From Nitratireductor kimnyeongensis (GTDB taxonomy: Bacteria > Pseudomonadota > Alphaproteobacteria > Rhizobiales > Rhizobiaceae): DNA of 64,000 nt. This document shows, one piece after another, positions 49,123 to 59,615 of the stretch. How positions within the stretch are numbered: position 1 is the first letter of the stretch; each line of letters starts with the position of its first letter. The notes under the pieces are model-generated. The model worked only from the letters and a program-made list of their open reading frames with translations, made no database searches and was not told the origin of the DNA. The translations under genes were made by a program, and so were the position numbers. The stretch is taken from positions 124,001 through 188,000 of the forward strand of contig NZ_CP078143.1 of assembly GCF_019891395.1 (NCBI RefSeq). The letters run 5' to 3'.

Positions 49123-50340
49123 TCAGCGCCGGGCGCCGAGCGGGATGACGTTGTCGGTGTTTTCAGGTGCGGTTGCAAGGAAGCGCTTGATGCTGCGCGC
49201 CGCCTGTCGGATCCGGTGCTCGTTTTCAACCAGTGCGATACGCACGAACTGGTCGCCAAACTCACCAAACCCGATGCCAGGCGCAACCGCCACCTCGGCC
49301 TTTTCAACCAGAAGCTTGGAAAATTCCAAAGAACCGAGTTCACGGTAGGCGTCCGGGATCGGCACCCAGGCAAACATGGTGGCAGGGGGCGGTGGCACAT
49401 CCCAGCCGGCGCGGCCAAACGCTTCCACAAGCACGTCTCGGCGGCGCCGATAGATTTCGCGCACCTCTTCAATTTCCGTGCCATCGGAGTTCAAAGCAGC
49501 CGCAGCCGCCACCTGGATCGGCGTGAACGCCCCGTAATCCAGATAGGATTTGACACGCGAAAGCGCAGCAATCAGCCGCTCATTTCCGACGGCAAAACCC
49601 ATGCGCCAGCCTGGCATCGAAAAGGTCTTGGACATGGAAGTGAACTCCACCGTGACGTCCAATGCGCCCGGCACCTCCAGTACCGAAGGTGGTGGATTTC
49701 CCTCGAAATAAATCTCCGAATAGGCAAGATCAGACAGGATGATCAGATCGTTCCTGCGCGCGAATGCCACCACATCCTTGTAGAAATCCAACGACGCCAT
49801 GCAGGCTGTCGGATTGGAGGGATAATTGAGGATAAGCGCGATGGGCTTCGGCGTCGAATAGCGCACGGCACGTTCAAGCGCCGGGATGAAATTCGCGTCA
49901 GGCTCGGCGGGGATAGCCCGCACAACACCACCCGACATGATGAAACCGAAAGCGTGAATGGGGTAAGTGGGATTCGGACAAAGAACCACATCGCCCGGCG
50001 CAGTGATCGCCTGGGCCATATTGGCAAACCCCTCTTTCGACCCCAGCGTCGCCACCACCTGGGTTTCGGGATTGAGCTTCACCCCGAAACGACGCTCATA
50101 ATAGGCCGCTTGTGCCCGTCGAAGGCCGGGAATGCCCCGAGACGAGGAATAGCGGTGCGTGCGTGGATCGCGCACCGCATCACACAGTTTGTCAACTATG
50201 GCCTGGGGGGTTGGAAGATCAGGATTTCCCATGCCGAGATCGATGATATCGGCACCGCGTGAACGCGCACTCGCCTTCAGGCGGTTCACCTGCTCGAAAA
50301 CATAGGGCGGGAGCCGACGGATTTTGTGGAATTCTTCCAT
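49123..50340 (-). CDS. Class I/II aminotransferase (AlaC / LL-diaminopimelate aminotransferase-like)
   Basis: 405 residues, a fold-type I PLP enzyme. The PLP lysine is in SMSKTFSMPGWRMGF, with LNYPSNPTACMASLDFY and LSDLAYSEIYFEG also conserved. In Rhizobiales this gene regularly precedes hom, suggesting work in the aspartate family or on alanine. Three consecutive ATG codons follow GAGGT; the last (50340) has the best spacing and matches MEEFHKIRRLPPYVFEQ of homologues. The exact amino donor cannot be read from sequence. Confidence 0.9.
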   Translation of the reverse strand: MEEFHKIRRLPPYVFEQVNRLKASARSRGADIIDLGMGNPDLPTPQAIVDKLCDAVRDPRTHRYSSSRGIPGLRRAQAAYYERRFGVKLNPETQVVATLGSKEGFANMAQAITAPGDVVLCPNPTYPIHAFGFIMSGGVVRAIPAEPDANFIPALERAVRYSTPKPIALILNYPSNPTACMASLDFYKDVVAFARRNDLIILSDLAYSEIYFEGNPPPSVLEVPGALDVTVEFTSMSKTFSMPGWRMGFAVGNERLIAALSRVKSYLDYGAFTPIQVAAAAALNSDGTEIEEVREIYRRRRDVLVEAFGRAGWDVPPPPATMFAWVPIPDAYRELGSLEFSKLLVEKAEVAVAPGIGFGEFGDQFVRIALVENEHRIRQAARSIKRFLATAPENTDNVIPLGARR

Positions 50341-50428
50341 CATCATACCTCGATGCAGGTGACGCGAGACCGGTGACCGGACCTCATATACCCATTCCCC
50401 CGACTGGTCGAGGGGAAGGAGAGCGCGG

Positions 50429-50851
50429 TTACTCGCTCTTTTCAATTTCCTCGAGCTGACGCTCCGCATGCGTTTTGGCAAGACGGCGCAGCCGTGCGGC
50501 TTCTGCTTCAGCGTTGTTGCCTGGAGCACGAACCGCAAGACGCTCCCGCACTGCAGAAAGATCGCGCGTGAGCAGGTCTTTCTCGGTGGAATCAATTGGC
50601 GTAGCTGCAGATTCCGGCGGAATATTGAGATCAGGATAAGCACCGGTGTTTCGCGCAGCTGGGGCATTGCCTCCTTCTGAGGCAACCTTTGCCCCGGGAC
50701 TTGGCAAGGGAGGCGGGGCGCTGATCGTTGCGGAGGGAGCGGCGTCTTCCAAACTCGCGCTGACACATCCTCCAAGCGAGAGCGACAGGGAAGCCGTCAA
50801 TATAATTGCTTCCGAGATGCGAAAAAAACCGCAGTGAGCTCTGATTTTCAT
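50429..50851 (-). CDS. Predicted lipoprotein of unknown function
   Basis: 140 residues. A signal peptide (SEAIILTASLSLSLGG) ends in the lipobox LGGC, so the Cys would be lipidated. A Pro/Ala-rich linker follows, then a helical charged C-terminus (LLTRDLSAVRERLAVRA, ARLRRLAKTHAERQLEEIEKSE) that may form a coiled coil. It is 88 bases before the aminotransferase and divergent from phaC. Function unknown. Confidence 0.75.
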   Translation of the reverse strand: MKIRAHCGFFRISEAIILTASLSLSLGGCVSASLEDAAPSATISAPPPLPSPGAKVASEGGNAPAARNTGAYPDLNIPPESAATPIDSTEKDLLTRDLSAVRERLAVRAPGNNAEAEAARLRRLAKTHAERQLEEIEKSE

Positions 50852-50964
50852 ATTCTCTTCCGATTCAAGCCACTACCATGCATGATGGTCGCGGGGGAGC
50901 CTCCCGTGAGATTACGTTAACACCGCGCCGCTTGAAAGGCGCGTTCAGGTTGCAGGCGCAAATT

Positions 50965-52794
50965 ATGGCTCGAGAAAACAAGACCAACGGCGCAGGAAAC
51001 CAAGCAGACTCAACGCTCCACCAGTATTTCGCAAAAGATCCCGAACGTCTGGCGCAAAATCTAGCGCGCGCGCTCGAAGAGCTCGGCAAGGCTGCCGCCT
51101 CCTGGACACAAGCACGGGAACAAGGTGAAGCAAGCGACATAACGGCCGCGCCGCTTGCCGACATGATCAGGACGTTCTCTCGCGTCAGTGAATACTGGCT
51201 GAGCGATCCTACCCGAGCGCTCGAAGCACAGACGCGTCTCTTCGCCGAGTTCATGGGCATCTGGGCAAATGCCATCCGCCGCATGAGCGAGCAGGATGTC
51301 AGTGATTACATCCCAACCGCAGCGAATGACAAACGTTTCCAGGACCCCGACTGGGGACGCAACGCCTTTTTCAGCTTTCTGAAACAGGCCTATCTCGTCA
51401 CCGCCCGTTGGGCTGTCCACCTCGTGGATGGTGCAGATGAGCTCGACGACGTAACGCGCCACAAGGCGCGGTTCTACGTCGAGCAGATGAGCCAGGCCCT
51501 TTCGCCATCGAACTTTCTTCTGACGAATCCTGAGCTCTTTCGCGAGACCATGGCGAGTGACGGTGAAAATCTCGTGCGCGGCATGCGCATGCTGGCCGAA
51601 GATATCGCCGCGGGGAAAGGCGACCTCAAACTGCGGCAGTCCGACAGTTCGAAATTCAAGATCGGCGAAAACCTGGCCACCACCCCGGGGAAGGTCATAG
51701 CGCGCAACGACCTGGTCGAAATCCTTCAATATGCTCCCACGACGAAGAACGTGTTGAAGCGACCGCTTCTCATCGTCCCTCCGTGGATCAACAAGTTCTA
51801 TATCCTCGATCTGAACCCCAAGCGTTCTTTCATTCGCTGGGCGGTTGAACAAGGACACACGGTTTTTGTCATTTCCTGGATCAATCCAGACGAACGCCAC
51901 GCGCGTTACGACTGGGCAGACTATATTGACCACGGCATAAGGTTTGCGCTCCAAACGATCGAAGCGGCAACAGGCGAAAAGCAAATCAATGCCATGGGGT
52001 ACTGCGTCGGCGGCACGCTTTTGGCAGCCGGCCTTGCCTTAATGGCGGCCGAGGGCGATGAACGCATCGCCACCGCAACGTTCCTGACCACACAGGTGGA
52101 TTTCACTTTCGCTGGCGACCTCAAGGTCTTCGTGGATGAAGAGCAGATCCAGGCTCTGGATACAGCCATGCACCAACGCGGATATTTGGACGCGACGCGC
52201 ATGGCTACAGCGTTCAACATGCTGCGCGCAGGCGATCTGATCTGGCCCTATGTGGTTAACAATTACCTGCGCGGCCAAGCGCCCCTGCCCTTCGACCTTC
52301 TCTACTGGAACTCCGATTCCACGCGGCTGGCCGCAGCCAATCACTCATATTACCTGCGCAACTGCTATCTGGAGAACAACCTCTCCCATGGTCGCGCTGT
52401 TCTACGTGGAAAAACCCTTCATCTCGAAGATATCACGATCCCGATTTTCAACCTTGCCACGCGTGAGGATCACATAGCGCCAGCAAAATCCGTCTTCATT
52501 GGCAGCCGCTTTTTCGGAGGACCGGTGGAGTTTGTTTTGGCAGGCTCCGGACACATCGCAGGCGTCATCAATCCACCCGAGATGAAAAAGTATCAGTTTT
52601 GGACGGGCGGAGAGCCCAATGGCGAGTTTGAAGATTGGTTGGCAACCGCCGATGAGCATGCCGGTTCCTGGTGGCCGCGCTGGCAGTCCTGGATTCTTTC
52701 GAAGGACAGCCGTGAAGTCAAAGCCCGCAAACCAGCGAAGAACAAGAACACGCTGGGTGAAGCCCCGGGAGATTATGTGCGCATCCGCGCCTGA
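50965..52794 (+). CDS. phaC: Class I poly(3-hydroxyalkanoate) synthase
   Basis: 609 residues, the class I length. The lipase-like box GYCVGG supplies the nucleophile Cys347. The catalytic His is in GSGHIAGVINPP and DHIAPA holds the nearby acid region. The conserved VPPWINKFYILDLNPKRSFI stretch is present. It polymerises (R)-3-hydroxyacyl-CoA on PHB granules. The ATG at 50965 fits homologues; in-frame codons to 50878 exist. No phaA/phaB genes are in the window. Confidence 0.94.
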   Translation: MARENKTNGAGNQADSTLHQYFAKDPERLAQNLARALEELGKAAASWTQAREQGEASDITAAPLADMIRTFSRVSEYWLSDPTRALEAQTRLFAEFMGIWANAIRRMSEQDVSDYIPTAANDKRFQDPDWGRNAFFSFLKQAYLVTARWAVHLVDGADELDDVTRHKARFYVEQMSQALSPSNFLLTNPELFRETMASDGENLVRGMRMLAEDIAAGKGDLKLRQSDSSKFKIGENLATTPGKVIARNDLVEILQYAPTTKNVLKRPLLIVPPWINKFYILDLNPKRSFIRWAVEQGHTVFVISWINPDERHARYDWADYIDHGIRFALQTIEAATGEKQINAMGYCVGGTLLAAGLALMAAEGDERIATATFLTTQVDFTFAGDLKVFVDEEQIQALDTAMHQRGYLDATRMATAFNMLRAGDLIWPYVVNNYLRGQAPLPFDLLYWNSDSTRLAAANHSYYLRNCYLENNLSHGRAVLRGKTLHLEDITIPIFNLATREDHIAPAKSVFIGSRFFGGPVEFVLAGSGHIAGVINPPEMKKYQFWTGGEPNGEFEDWLATADEHAGSWWPRWQSWILSKDSREVKARKPAKNKNTLGEAPGDYVRIRA

Positions 52795-53047
52795 TCACGC
52801 AAAATGACAAGACGAAACAATGCTTTTAGAGGCCGTGAGGGAACTTTGACGTAGTTTCGGAATGAAACATGTTCTTGCCTCAATTGTTTTCTACCGCCTA
52901 TATGGTTGTCCAAAGGGCTGGGATTCGCAGGCAAGACAAGCACTTGCTGTAGATTTGCGAACCGTATTCAGTTCATCGTCGCGTGCGTTGTTCAATCAAT
53001 TGAGGGGCATATTTCTGTTGTTGGGGGACGAGAGCGGAAAACGCTAT

Positions 53048-54211
53048 ATGACGGTGTTGAGGCATGGTCGGTCCAGTCTGACGGGTGTGATCTGCGCTCT
53101 GATTCTGGCATCCTGCTCCACCACCTCTGATCCCGTGGCCCAACTGGGTCTCGCCCCGACCGCGCTGCAAAACGGCGGAACCGATACTGATCTCTCAGCG
53201 AGCGATGCTACCCTGCTTGCAGCAGCGGAAGGCACTGGCGGGTCGGAAGTCTCAACTTCCATGCCTCTCCCGTCCGAACGTCCTGGTCAAAACGAAGAGG
53301 TGACGGCCGCAGAAGAGGTTCCCACGGAAACAGCAGCAGTTCCACAGGAAGAACCTGTCTCAGCAACCGAGACGGCAAGCGAAACGACCGCCGCCGAAAC
53401 CACTTCAGAAGACATCGATCCCCCGGCCAAAAGCGCCCCTACACAGACTGCAGCTGCTGTTCCAGCTGAAGAAAGCACTTCCGAAGAAGTCGCGGAGGCC
53501 GATGCGGCACCGCCGTCCGAGAACGAATCAGCGTCCAAGCGGCAGAGTTTTCTTTCAGCCTTCTTCTCTGCCAAGGAGCCGAAAGCAGCAAAAGCGGCCG
53601 AGAAAGCCACCCGTCCCCTGGTCGATACGAGCAAAGCCAAGCCCGCGGAAGAGTCCAAGGTCGTGCTTGCTTCTGCCTCGCCCGACACAAAGCCCGTGCA
53701 GGCATCCGTCAACATGGGTTCAGCTCTCCCTGGCGTACGGCAGGGCGAAAGCCTGTTTGAATTCTCCAGCAAGACGGGCAGCGGTGATGCCGACGCGGAT
53801 ATTTACGAGGAGGAACCTGCCTACCAGGTCGCCTCGGCAGCCGGTATGGCGCGGCTTGCTCCCAATGGCCTTCTTAAACAGCGGGAAAGTGTCGATACAG
53901 CCTGCCTGAAGCCCGCATTGGTCGGCATGCTCAAGGCAATCGAACGGCACTACGGCAAAAGAATCGTCGTCACCTCGGGCTATCGCAGCCCCAGTTACAA
54001 TCGCCGCGTACGCGGAGCCCGTAAGTCTCTTCATATGTATTGTGCCGCCGCCGACATCCAGATCGATGGCGTTAGCAAATGGGAGCTGGCGAAATATGTA
54101 CGCTCTATGCCGGGCCGCGGTGGCGTAGGCACCTATTGTCACACAAAATCGGTGCATGTGGACGTCGGTCCGGAGCGAGACTGGAACTGGCGCTGCCGCC
54201 GCAGAAAATAA
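53048..54211 (+). CDS. YcbK/M15A-like zinc peptidase lipoprotein
   Basis: 387 residues. The signal peptide ends in the lipobox LASC, and a Glu/Ala/Thr-rich low-complexity linker spans about residues 30-250. The C-terminal peptidase M15A domain begins near residue 285; IVVTSGYRSPSYNRRVRG, HMYCAAADIQIDG and VHVDVG provide the expected His-Asp-His zinc ligands. Domain homologues cut D-Ala peptides in peptidoglycan, and the linker would let the enzyme reach the wall from the outer membrane. No strong ribosome binding site is seen; upstream in-frame codons (to 52862) lack homology to secretion signals. Confidence 0.85.
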   Translation: MTVLRHGRSSLTGVICALILASCSTTSDPVAQLGLAPTALQNGGTDTDLSASDATLLAAAEGTGGSEVSTSMPLPSERPGQNEEVTAAEEVPTETAAVPQEEPVSATETASETTAAETTSEDIDPPAKSAPTQTAAAVPAEESTSEEVAEADAAPPSENESASKRQSFLSAFFSAKEPKAAKAAEKATRPLVDTSKAKPAEESKVVLASASPDTKPVQASVNMGSALPGVRQGESLFEFSSKTGSGDADADIYEEEPAYQVASAAGMARLAPNGLLKQRESVDTACLKPALVGMLKAIERHYGKRIVVTSGYRSPSYNRRVRGARKSLHMYCAAADIQIDGVSKWELAKYVRSMPGRGGVGTYCHTKSVHVDVGPERDWNWRCRRRK

Positions 54212-54291
54212 ATCACAAAAAAAGCATAGAACTATCACAAGACGGGTTGCCCCCGGCAACGAAGCTCACTATAAGCCGGATCGTCTTGAGC

Positions 54292-54367
54292 GCGCCCATC
54301 GTCTAGCGGTCTAGGACGCCGCCCTTTCACGGCGGAAACACGGGTTCGAGTCCCGTTGGGCGTACCA
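54292..54367 (+). tRNA. tRNA-Glu (UUC), CCA encoded
   Basis: A full cloverleaf: acceptor GCGCCCA with TGGGCGT, anticodon stem CCGCC/GGCGG around loop CTTTCAC (anticodon TTC), T arm ACGGG-TTCGAGT-CCCGT, discriminator A and CCA. Confidence 0.95.
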
Positions 54368-54512
54368 TTCTTTTCTTCTCTGACATTCTACGTCGGCAAA
54401 CTGAATCGGTTGTCGTTTGACCCGACTTGTCAGTCCGCGTACTTCTCGCTCATCCTTGGCATACTGATGGAGACGTGGCGGTTTCACCCGGCACGAGCAG
54501 GAAGGCAGCCAA

Positions 54513-55487
54513 ATGCAAGGCCCGTTGATTGTTATTGAGAAGGCGCTCGGTTTTGCCGCCTCGCGCGCACGTTTCTTCCTTATTGCCGGGCTCCTGGTCG
54601 GCATTGCCTCACCGGCGGCCGCGCACGCGGCAAAACCCTGGATCGCCGAATTGATTGCCGCACTGCTGTTCCTCGCAGCTCTGAGGGTGGGGCCGAAAGC
54701 CCTCGTCGGTGCTCTGGGGGAACTGCGTCAGTCACTTGTCGCCACCCTCGCCTTTCAATTGTTCTTGCCGATCGGTTTCGCGCTTTTCTTTCTCGCAATC
54801 GACTGGGAAGGCATCCTGCCCACCGCGCTGGTGTTGATGGCCGCTGCGGCGCCGGTTTCCGGCAGTCCGCATCTGGCGATCATGACCGGCAATGATCCTG
54901 CACCGGTCATGCGGGTCATGACGCTCGGAACCGCACTCCTGCCGCTCACCGTACTGCCTGTTTTCTGGCTCACTCCAGCGCTCGGCAGCGCTGACGTTGT
55001 CTTGGCGGCTGCTGGCAGGCTGCTGGCTGTCATCGGGCTTGCCGTTTCCGCAGCATTCATCCTTCGCCGTTTCGCATTCGCAAACCCGTCGCCGGTCGCG
55101 ATCCGATCGATTGACGGTCTCTCTGCCATTCTCATGGGTGTCGTGGTGATCGGCCTCATGTCCGCGGTCGGCGAAACGCTTTTGATCGATCCGGCACGGG
55201 TTGGCCTTAATCTCGCGATTGCTGTCGCCGCAAATTTCTTGCTGCAGATCGCCGTGACGGTTCTGCTGGAACGCTCTGGAAAGCAAGGCATTGCAGCGCC
55301 TTTGGGCATTGCCGCCGGCAATCGCAACATCGGCCTGTTCCTTACCGCCCTACCCGCTGGCGTGACCGATTCGCTGCTGCTCTTCATCGGTTGCTACCAG
55401 ATTCCCATGTACCTGACGCCGCTTGTCCTCGGCCCATACTATCGAAAACGCGCGGCGGCCCTGGCTTCCCCTGAAGTACACGGCTGA
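54513..55487 (+). CDS. BASS-family (bile acid:sodium symporter-like) transporter
   Basis: 324 residues with about nine to ten hydrophobic segments. The family elements VLMAAAAPVSGSPHLAIMTGN (first crossover motif) and LGIAAGNRNIGLFLTALP (second) match the discontinuous helices that bind Na and substrate. It is a bacterial YfeH/ASBT-like carrier for an organic anion; the substrate is unknown. AGGAAGG lies ahead of the ATG. It follows tRNA-Glu and precedes sfsA by 43 bases. Confidence 0.8.
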   Translation: MQGPLIVIEKALGFAASRARFFLIAGLLVGIASPAAAHAAKPWIAELIAALLFLAALRVGPKALVGALGELRQSLVATLAFQLFLPIGFALFFLAIDWEGILPTALVLMAAAAPVSGSPHLAIMTGNDPAPVMRVMTLGTALLPLTVLPVFWLTPALGSADVVLAAAGRLLAVIGLAVSAAFILRRFAFANPSPVAIRSIDGLSAILMGVVVIGLMSAVGETLLIDPARVGLNLAIAVAANFLLQIAVTVLLERSGKQGIAAPLGIAAGNRNIGLFLTALPAGVTDSLLLFIGCYQIPMYLTPLVLGPYYRKRAAALASPEVHG

Positions 55488-55530
55488 TTGACAGTGTACC
55501 GTGTGAACACACCTTCATCGAAAGACCGTC

Positions 55531-56232
55531 ATGGAATTTTCAACACCGCTGATCGAGGCACGCCTGATCCGCCGCTACAAGCGCTTTCTGGCGGATGTCC
55601 TACTTTTGGACGGAACCGAGATCACTGTCTCCGTACCGAACACCGGCTCCATGCTCGGGCTCACATCTGAAGGTGCGCGCGTCTATCTCTCCCGCGCAGA
55701 CGATCCAAAACGTAAATACCGACACCGGCTGGAGATCGTCGAGGCCGACGGCACCCTGGTCGGGATCAACACGGGATTGCCGAACAAGCTCGCCGAGGAA
55801 GCCATCCACGCCGGTCTCGTGTCCGATCTTGCAAGATACGGCAGGTTGAAACGCGAGCAGCGCTATGGAGAGCGCTCCCGCATCGATATGCTTCTTGAGG
55901 ACCCGGAGCGCCCTCACGCCTATGTGGAAGTCAAGAACGTGCATTTCATGCGCGAAGCGGGTCTCGCGGAATTCCCCGACACGGTGACAGAGCGAGGGAC
56001 ACGGCATCTGCATGAGCTTGTCGCCATGCGCAAGGCAGGCCACCGCGCCATCATGATCTATCTCATTCAAAGAGGCGACTGCACGCGCTTTCGTTTGTGT
56101 GACGATCTCGACCCCGCTTACGCAAAGGCTTTTGCACTTGCTGACAAAGCTGGGGTTGAAGCCTACGCCATCAAATGCCAAATCAGCCCTGAAGCAATCA
56201 AGCCGGATCGTCTGATAGACATCGTGCGATAA
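55531..56232 (+). CDS. sfsA: SfsA family DNA/RNA nuclease
   Basis: 233 residues, the normal size. Family motifs are [20 protein letters not shown] and [21 protein letters not shown], and the nuclease-like [20 protein letters not shown]. Known as sugar fermentation stimulation protein; its fold suggests a nuclease, with Asp/Glu/Lys residues visible here (IDMLLED, EVKN). Precedes map by 53 bases on the same strand. Confidence 0.95.
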   Translation: MEFSTPLIEARLIRRYKRFLADVLLLDGTEITVSVPNTGSMLGLTSEGARVYLSRADDPKRKYRHRLEIVEADGTLVGINTGLPNKLAEEAIHAGLVSDLARYGRLKREQRYGERSRIDMLLEDPERPHAYVEVKNVHFMREAGLAEFPDTVTERGTRHLHELVAMRKAGHRAIMIYLIQRGDCTRFRLCDDLDPAYAKAFALADKAGVEAYAIKCQISPEAIKPDRLIDIVR

Positions 56233-56285
56233 AACCAGCAAAATCCGGCAACCGTATCCATTCGAAGCCAAGCGATTCAAACCTC

Positions 56286-57113
56286 ATGGTCACCTATCTC
56301 GAAGCAGAGTCCGCCCCGATGCGAAACACCGGCCAGATCCGCCTTTATGGCGAGGAAGGATTCGAGGGCATGCGTCGGGCATCAAACCTGACCGCTCGCT
56401 GTCTGGACGAACTCGCAAGCCGGGTTGCACCAGGCATAACCACCAATGAGATCGACAGATTTGTTTTTGAGTTCGGGATGGATCACGGCGCAATACCCGC
56501 GACGTTGAATTACCGCGGCTACACCAAATCCACCTGCACCTCCATCAACCATGTCGTTTGCCACGGGATCCCGGATGACAAACCGCTCCGCGACGGTGAT
56601 ATCGTCAACATAGACGTCACCTATATCCTTGACGGATGGCATGGCGATTCAAGCCGCATGTATCCGGTCGGCACTATCAAACGCGCCGCCGAACGGCTTT
56701 TGGAGGTTACCCATGAGTGCCTCATGCGCGGCATCGCCGCGGTGAAGCCGGGGGCACGCACCGGAGCCATCGGAGCGGCTATCCAGTCTTACGCGGAGGG
56801 AGAGCGCTGCTCGGTTGTGCGGGATTTCTGCGGTCATGGAGTCGGTCAGCTGTTCCACGACGCGCCCAACATTCTGCATTATGGCAGTGTGAACGAGGGT
56901 GTTGAAATGCGTCCGGGCATGATCTTCACGATCGAACCCATGATCAATCTCGGTCGCCCCCATGTGAAAGTCCTTTCGGACGGGTGGACAGCAGTCACGC
57001 GAGATCGTTCCTTGTCGGCCCAGTATGAACACTCGATCGGCGTTACGGAGACCGGCTGCGAAATTTTCACGCTTTCGCGCGCAGGGCTCGACCGTCCCAG
57101 CCTCCCGGCTTAA
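56286..57113 (+). CDS. map: Methionine aminopeptidase type I
   Basis: 275 residues. The metal ligands are in IVNIDVTYILDGWHGDSSRMY (two Asp), GHGVGQLFHDAPNI (His), FTIEPMI (Glu) and YEHSIGVTETGCEIFT (Glu). It removes the N-terminal Met of nascent proteins. The first 20 residues form a short extension before RLYGEEGFEGMRRASNLTAR. It is followed after 66 bases by radC on the same strand. Confidence 0.97.
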   Translation: MVTYLEAESAPMRNTGQIRLYGEEGFEGMRRASNLTARCLDELASRVAPGITTNEIDRFVFEFGMDHGAIPATLNYRGYTKSTCTSINHVVCHGIPDDKPLRDGDIVNIDVTYILDGWHGDSSRMYPVGTIKRAAERLLEVTHECLMRGIAAVKPGARTGAIGAAIQSYAEGERCSVVRDFCGHGVGQLFHDAPNILHYGSVNEGVEMRPGMIFTIEPMINLGRPHVKVLSDGWTAVTRDRSLSAQYEHSIGVTETGCEIFTLSRAGLDRPSLPA

Positions 57114-57179
57114 ACTGCCACCAGAACGTGTGCTATCGGCGAACCGCACGTTCCCATGGAACAGTGGCGGGGACACTTC

Positions 57180-57920
57180 ATGGAAGAGGACGACGATCAC
57201 GGTTTTTTGGCTGAACGGCCGATTGTAGCCACACCAAAATCCGGCATGAAGCCGCATTATCACGGGCATAGAGACCGCTTGCGGCAACGTTTTGGGGAAG
57301 CCGGCAGCACGGCGCTTTCCGATTATGAGTTGCTGGAGCTCTTTCTGTTCCGTTCCATACCGCGTGCAGACACGAAAGGTCCGGCAAAAGCCTTGCTGGC
57401 GCGCTTTGGCTCGCTTCCCGAGATTTTCGGTGCCTCTGAGCGCCTGTTGCAGGAAGTGGATGGCATCGGAGAAGCCGCTGCCCGCGATATCAAGGTCGCA
57501 GCGGCCCTGGCCCAAAGGATGCTCAAGGCCGACTTGCGCAACCGCCAGCTCCTGACCTCATGGTCACAGGTGATAGAATATTGCACCGCGGTCATGGCCC
57601 ACGAGGACCGAGAACAATTCCGTGTCCTTTTTCTCGACAAGAAAAACCAGCTCATTGCCGACGAGGTTCAACAGACAGGCACCGTGGATCATACGCCGGT
57701 TTATCCACGAGAACTGGTGCGACGCGCGCTGGAGCTTGCCGCAACCGCCGTGATTCTCGTCCACAACCATCCCTCAGGAGACCCAACCCCTTCCCGCGCA
57801 GACATCGACATGACCAAAACCATCGTGGACACGGCCAAGCCAATGGGCATCACGGTTCATGATCACATTATTATCGGCAAGAAGGGACATGCGAGCTTCA
57901 AGGGGCTTCAGCTGATCTGA
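57180..57920 (+). CDS. radC: DNA repair protein RadC family (JAMM domain)
   Basis: 246 residues. A helix-hairpin-helix region ([24 protein letters not shown]) precedes the MPN/JAMM domain with the zinc motif [19 protein letters not shown] and upstream E in [14 protein letters not shown]. The ATG at 57180 is favoured because GGGGAC lies 6 bases upstream; an ATG at 57156 has no site. Role in repair is debated for the family. A terminator follows the stop. Confidence 0.93.
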   Translation: MEEDDDHGFLAERPIVATPKSGMKPHYHGHRDRLRQRFGEAGSTALSDYELLELFLFRSIPRADTKGPAKALLARFGSLPEIFGASERLLQEVDGIGEAAARDIKVAAALAQRMLKADLRNRQLLTSWSQVIEYCTAVMAHEDREQFRVLFLDKKNQLIADEVQQTGTVDHTPVYPRELVRRALELAATAVILVHNHPSGDPTPSRADIDMTKTIVDTAKPMGITVHDHIIIGKKGHASFKGLQLI

Positions 57921-57951
57921 TTTTTCCCTCAAGATCTGGCACCCAACAAAG

Positions 57952-57978
57952 AAAAGGCCGCTGAGAAAGCGGCCTTTT
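57952..57978. terminator. Bidirectional terminator between radC and tig
   Basis: AAAAGGCCGCT (57952-57962) pairs with AGCGGCCTTTT (57968-57978) around a 5-base loop. T-tracts on either strand make it usable for both converging genes. Confidence 0.85.
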
Positions 57979-58005
57979 CCATTGGTTTCGAAAGAAGAGC
58001 AGCGA

Positions 58006-59442
58006 TTATTCGCTTTCTTCCTTCTTCTTGGCGGCAGCCTTTTTCGGAGCGGCTTTCTTTTTCGGAGCAGCCTTCTCCTTTTTCGCGGGCTTTGCCTCCG
58101 CTTCGTCCTCATCATCCGCCATCAGCTCGTCGCGCGAAACCTTTTCGTCAGTGACGGAGATTTCACCGAGCAGATGGTCAATAACCTTCTCCTCGAAGAG
58201 CGGCGCCCGGATGTTGGCCATGGCCTGCGGGTTCTGACGATAGAACTCGTAGATCTCCTGCTGCTGATGCGGCGGATAGCGGCGGATCGATTCGATGAGC
58301 GCACGCTGCATCTCTTCGTCACCAATCGTCACCTCGGCCTTCTCGCCGATCTCGGAGAGCACGAGACCAAGACGCACGCGACGCTCGGCAAGACGCTGAT
58401 ACTCTTCCCGCGCCTCTTCCTCGGTGGTTTCTTCGTCTTCGAAGGTGCGGCCGGCAGACTCGAGGTCGCGGGTCACCTGGTTCCAGATATTCTCGAACTC
58501 GGCTTCCACCAGCTTGGACGGCGCTTCGAACTTGTAGGCGTCGTCCAGCGCATCGAGAATCTGCCGCTTCGCCTTCTGGCGCGTAACCTGGCCGAACTGG
58601 TTTTCCAGCTGACCACGAACGATCTCACGCAGCTTGTCGGCTGATTCCAGCCCAAGCTGCTTTGCAGTCTCGTCATTGATCTCCAGCTCATTCGGCTTGG
58701 AGACTTCCTTCACCTTGATGTCGAACTCGGCTTCCTTGCCGGCCAGATGCGCTGCCGCATACTCTTCCGGGAAGGTCACCTTGATCGTGGTCTCATCTCC
58801 GGCCTTCAGGCCAACGAGCTGCTCCTCGAAACCGGCGATAAACTGGTTCATGCCGATCGTGACTTCGGAATCCTCAGCTGCGCCGCCATCAAAGGGCTCG
58901 CCATCAATCTTGCCGAGATAATCGAGTTTCACCTTGTCGCCGTCAGCGGCCTTGCCCTTCTTCACCTCATAGGTGCGGGCGGAATCGGCAACGCGCTTGA
59001 CCTGCTCTTCGACTTCCTCATCCGGCACGTCATAAACCTGACGCGTGATCTTGATATCGGAAAAGCTCTTCAGCTCAATCGGCGGAATGACTTCGTAAGA
59101 CATGGAGAATTCGAAGTCGGCATCGCCGGAAAGAACCTTCTCTGCTTCCTTCTCGTCCTCGGTCATGGAGATTTCCGGCTGAATGGCCGGCTTCTCGCCG
59201 CGGTCGGTCAGGATGCTTTGCGTATCGGCCAGGATTTCGTTCACGACCTCGGCCATGAACGACTTGCCATAGACGCGGCGCAGGTGCTGTGCGGGCACTT
59301 TGCCGGGGCGGAAACCCTTAAGGTTGACCTTGCCCTTCGCGTCATCGAGACGCTGGGTGAGGCGCGCCTCCAAGTCCTTGGCAGGAACGACGACCTTAAG
59401 TTCGCGCTTGAGCCCTGAATTGAGAGTTTCGGTTACCTGCAT
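58006..59442 (-). CDS. tig: Trigger factor
   Basis: 478 residues. The N-terminal ribosome-binding domain has the signature [17 protein letters not shown]. The FKBP-type isomerase domain (about 165-240) shows [17 protein letters not shown] and [17 protein letters not shown]. The chaperone arms follow. The last 30 residues are Lys/Ala-rich ([20 protein letters not shown]), a feature of rhizobial trigger factors. It folds nascent chains at the ribosome exit. It lies downstream of tRNA-Leu on the same strand. Confidence 0.97.
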   Translation of the reverse strand: MQVTETLNSGLKRELKVVVPAKDLEARLTQRLDDAKGKVNLKGFRPGKVPAQHLRRVYGKSFMAEVVNEILADTQSILTDRGEKPAIQPEISMTEDEKEAEKVLSGDADFEFSMSYEVIPPIELKSFSDIKITRQVYDVPDEEVEEQVKRVADSARTYEVKKGKAADGDKVKLDYLGKIDGEPFDGGAAEDSEVTIGMNQFIAGFEEQLVGLKAGDETTIKVTFPEEYAAAHLAGKEAEFDIKVKEVSKPNELEINDETAKQLGLESADKLREIVRGQLENQFGQVTRQKAKRQILDALDDAYKFEAPSKLVEAEFENIWNQVTRDLESAGRTFEDEETTEEEAREEYQRLAERRVRLGLVLSEIGEKAEVTIGDEEMQRALIESIRRYPPHQQQEIYEFYRQNPQAMANIRAPLFEEKVIDHLLGEISVTDEKVSRDELMADDEDEAEAKPAKKEKAAPKKKAAPKKAAAKKKEESE

Positions 59443-59530
59443 CCATCATACCTTTGTATTCGCTTTTGCCGCCGCTTTCACGGCGCCCACCGCTCTTGCT
59501 GTCGGGGAATCTTACCGGGAATGGCCCTTC

Positions 59531-59615
59531 TGGTGCGGGTGGAGGGACTTGAACCCCCACGGCTTGCGCCACAGGAACCTAAATCCTGCGTGTCTACCAA
59601 TTCCACCACACCCGC
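59531..59615 (-). tRNA. tRNA-Leu (UAG), CCA encoded
   Basis: A class II tRNA of 85 bases. On the minus strand it starts GCGGGTG and ends with a CACCCGC-pairing acceptor, A and CCA. The anticodon arm is CAGGA-TTTAGGT-TCCTG (anticodon TAG), and a long variable arm (GGCGCAAGCC) is present. Confidence 0.95.

Noticed and set aside
50393..50417. Inverted repeat between the lipoprotein and aminotransferase genes as a terminator
   Set aside because: The stem is interrupted, the loop would be only two bases, and there is no T-run on the relevant strand.
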